A stretch of 7,168 nucleotides of DNA, from assembly GCA_017548175.1 (NCBI GenBank), contig JAFYMZ010000071.1, positions 1-7,168 of the forward strand. Reading direction: 5' to 3'. The notes under the pieces were generated by a model, which worked only from the letters and a program-made list of their open reading frames with translations, was not told the DNA's origin and searched no databases. The first letter of the stretch is position 1; every line of letters starts with the position of its first letter. Of this stretch, positions 6,072-7,168 are shown one piece after another. This DNA is from Clostridia bacterium (GTDB lineage Bacteria; Bacillota_A; Clostridia; Oscillospirales; Butyricicoccaceae). Position numbers and translations under genes: made by a program.

Positions 6072-6539
6072 ATGGCAAAGCAGTATAAACTGACCAAAGA
6101 GAAGCTGGAAGAGCTCCAGCAGGAATTGGAATATATCAAGAATGTCCGTGAAAACGAAGTCGCAGAGCAGATCAAGATCGCCCGTGGCTTTGGTGACCTG
6201 TCCGAGAACAGCGAGTACGATGAAGCAAAGAACGAGCAGGGCAAGCTATATTCCCGCAAGGCTGAGATTCAGGCCATTCTGGACAACTATGTGCTGATCG
6301 ACGAGACCGCTGCCATCGAGAAGGGCGTTTCCATCGGCTGCGAAGTTACCGTAGAGATGGGCGGCAGAGAGGCTACCTACTCCATCGTCGGTTCTCAGGA
6401 AGCCGATCCCCGCAAGAATTGCATTTCCGACGAGTCCCCCGTGGGCAAGGCTCTGATGGGCCACTATGCCGGCGAGACCGTCACCGTGGAAGCACCTGCC
6501 GGCAGCTTTGCCTGCAAGATCATCAGCATCGCCCGATAA
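6072..6539 (+). CDS. greA: Transcription elongation factor GreA
   Basis: A cytoplasmic factor that enters the RNA polymerase secondary channel and stimulates cleavage of backtracked RNA, rescuing stalled elongation complexes. At 155 residues it has the normal length. The N-terminal antiparallel coiled coil (about 1-77) carries the tip GDLSENSEYDEAK (41-53) with acidic residues D42 and E45, equivalent to the catalytically important D41 and E44 of E. coli GreA. The C-terminal FKBP-like domain (about 83-155) includes VGSQEADPRKNCISDESPVG, matching the 'VG..EAD...g.IS..SPig.AL' pattern of the family. The start at 6072 follows AGGGAG at 6057-6062 with 9 nt spacing, and a consensus promoter lies just upstream. 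lysS follows 58 bases later, a common arrangement in Firmicutes, so the two are probably co-transcribed. Confidence 0.97.
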   Translation: MAKQYKLTKEKLEELQQELEYIKNVRENEVAEQIKIARGFGDLSENSEYDEAKNEQGKLYSRKAEIQAILDNYVLIDETAAIEKGVSIGCEVTVEMGGREATYSIVGSQEADPRKNCISDESPVGKALMGHYAGETVTVEAPAGSFACKIISIAR

Positions 6540-6555
6540 ATAAGGGAAGTCACCG

Positions 6556-6570
6556 GCCCCACTGTGGGGC
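6556..6570 (+). other. Short GC hairpin between greA and lysS
   Basis: GCCCCA (6556-6561) and TGGGGC (6565-6570) form a 6-bp stem with a CTG loop, extendable by one G-U pair (6555 with 6571). The following bases, GAGTAAATAGAAAAGG, contain no run of T, so it is not an intrinsic terminator. It sits 14 bases before the lysS ribosome binding site and could affect mRNA processing or the relative expression of the two genes. Confidence 0.4.
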
Positions 6571-6597
6571 TGAGTAAATAGAAAAGGAATGAGGAAC

Positions 6598-7168
6598 ATG
6601 GACGAAAACCGCAACGCCGTTATGCCGGAAGCCGAAACCGAAGAAAGCCTCAGCGAGATCCTGCAGATTCGCCGGGATAAGCTGTCTGCCATGCAGGCCG
6701 AGGGCCGCGATCCTTTTGCACAGGTGCGTTTTGACCGTACCAGCAACAGTCAGGAGATCCTGAACAATTTCGAGACCATGGAGAACCAGACCGTGGCCAT
6801 CGCCGGTCGTATTATGTCCAAGCGTGACATGGGTAAGGCTTCTTTCTGCCACATTCAGGACCAGCAGGGTCGCATCCAGCTGTATGTCAAGATCGATGAG
6901 CTGGGTCAGGAAGAGTACGAGCGCTTCAAGAAGCTGGACATCGGCGACATCGTGGGCGTCCACGGCTTTGTGTTCCGTACCCGCCGCGGTGAGATCTCCG
7001 TGCATGTGCAGGATTATGTGCTGCTGAGCAAGAGCCTGCTGCCCCTGCCCGAGAAGTATCACGGCCTGAAGGACGTGGATACCCGTTACCGTCAGCGTTA
7101 CGTGGATCTGATCGTCAACCCCGAGGTGCGCGACACCTTTATCAAGCGCAGCATCGCTCTGCGTGAGA
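6598..7168 (+). CDS. lysS: Lysyl-tRNA synthetase, class II (5' part; runs off the window)
   Basis: Charges tRNA-Lys with lysine using ATP in the cytoplasm. The first 190 residues are visible; the family is usually about 490-510 long, so roughly 60 percent lies beyond the window. Residues about 18-40 (SLSEILQIRRDKLSAMQAEG..PF) are the usual N-terminal helix. Residues about 60-145 are the OB-fold anticodon-binding domain, including VAIAGRIMSKRDMGKASFCH and IQDQQGRIQLYV. Residues 141-175, with LLSKSLLPLPEKYHGLKDVD and RYRQRYVDLIVNPEVR, are the highly conserved junction leading into class II motif 1. The ATG at 6598 is preceded by AAGGA (6584-6588) at 9 nt; a closer GAGGA at 6591-6595 is too near to be the main site. 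No promoter is evident in the 58-base gap, so transcription probably comes from the greA promoter. Confidence 0.97.
   Translation, partial: MDENRNAVMPEAETEESLSEILQIRRDKLSAMQAEGRDPFAQVRFDRTSNSQEILNNFETMENQTVAIAGRIMSKRDMGKASFCHIQDQQGRIQLYVKIDELGQEEYERFKKLDIGDIVGVHGFVFRTRRGEISVHVQDYVLLSKSLLPLPEKYHGLKDVDTRYRQRYVDLIVNPEVRDTFIKRSIALRE

Noticed and set aside
1..7168. Mobile element, CRISPR array, defence cassette, tRNA/rRNA gene or riboswitch
   Set aside because: No transposase or integrase motifs, no regularly spaced repeats, no long leader with recognisable RNA architecture, and gaps are all under 160 bases.

Overview
The window is an ordinary-looking chromosomal stretch of a low-redundancy, moderately G+C-rich Gram-positive bacterium. 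All genes lie on the + strand. The likely source is an anaerobic Clostridia member, with the Oscillospiraceae (Faecalibacterium/Gemmiger-like) as a tentative guess. The grounds are the ftsEX-peptidase-ctp order, the greA-lysS adjacency, the strong AGGAGG-type ribosome binding sites, codon use favouring G/C-ending codons, and protein sequences with a Firmicutes character. The taxonomic call is inference; no search could be run.

Layout, left to right. (1) 1-375: the 3' end of an RsuA-type 16S rRNA pseudouridine synthase gene. (2) 376-493: a short AT-rich gap with a good sigma-A promoter and a dyad near the expected start of transcription. (3) 494-1579: a PucR/CdaR-type transcriptional regulator, apparently monocistronic. 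(4) 1580-1733: an intergenic stretch with a very strong perfect hairpin, probably the end of that transcript. (5) 1734-5995: a tightly packed four-gene operon, ftsE-ftsX-(coiled-coil M23 peptidase)-ctp (S41 protease). (6) 5996-6071: a gap with a fully consensus -35/-10 promoter. (7) 6072-6539: greA. (8) 6598-7168: the 5' part of lysS, with a small hairpin between greA and lysS.

How the genes work together: FtsE (ATPase) and FtsX (membrane subunit) form the ABC-type complex that transmits ATP hydrolysis across the membrane to control cell-wall hydrolases. The next gene encodes a membrane-anchored coiled-coil protein with an intact LytM/M23 catalytic site, which is the natural candidate for the hydrolase controlled by this FtsEX. 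The last gene is a carboxy-terminal processing protease that may process or clear wall hydrolases or other envelope proteins. greA and lysS form a separate unit for transcription elongation and translation.

I see no mobile element, CRISPR array, tRNA/rRNA gene, phage gene or toxin-antitoxin pair. I found no convincing undescribed system. The most useful second looks are the complete FtsEX-M23-Ctp module, the FtsE C-terminal extension, the perfect greA promoter and the intergenic hairpins.
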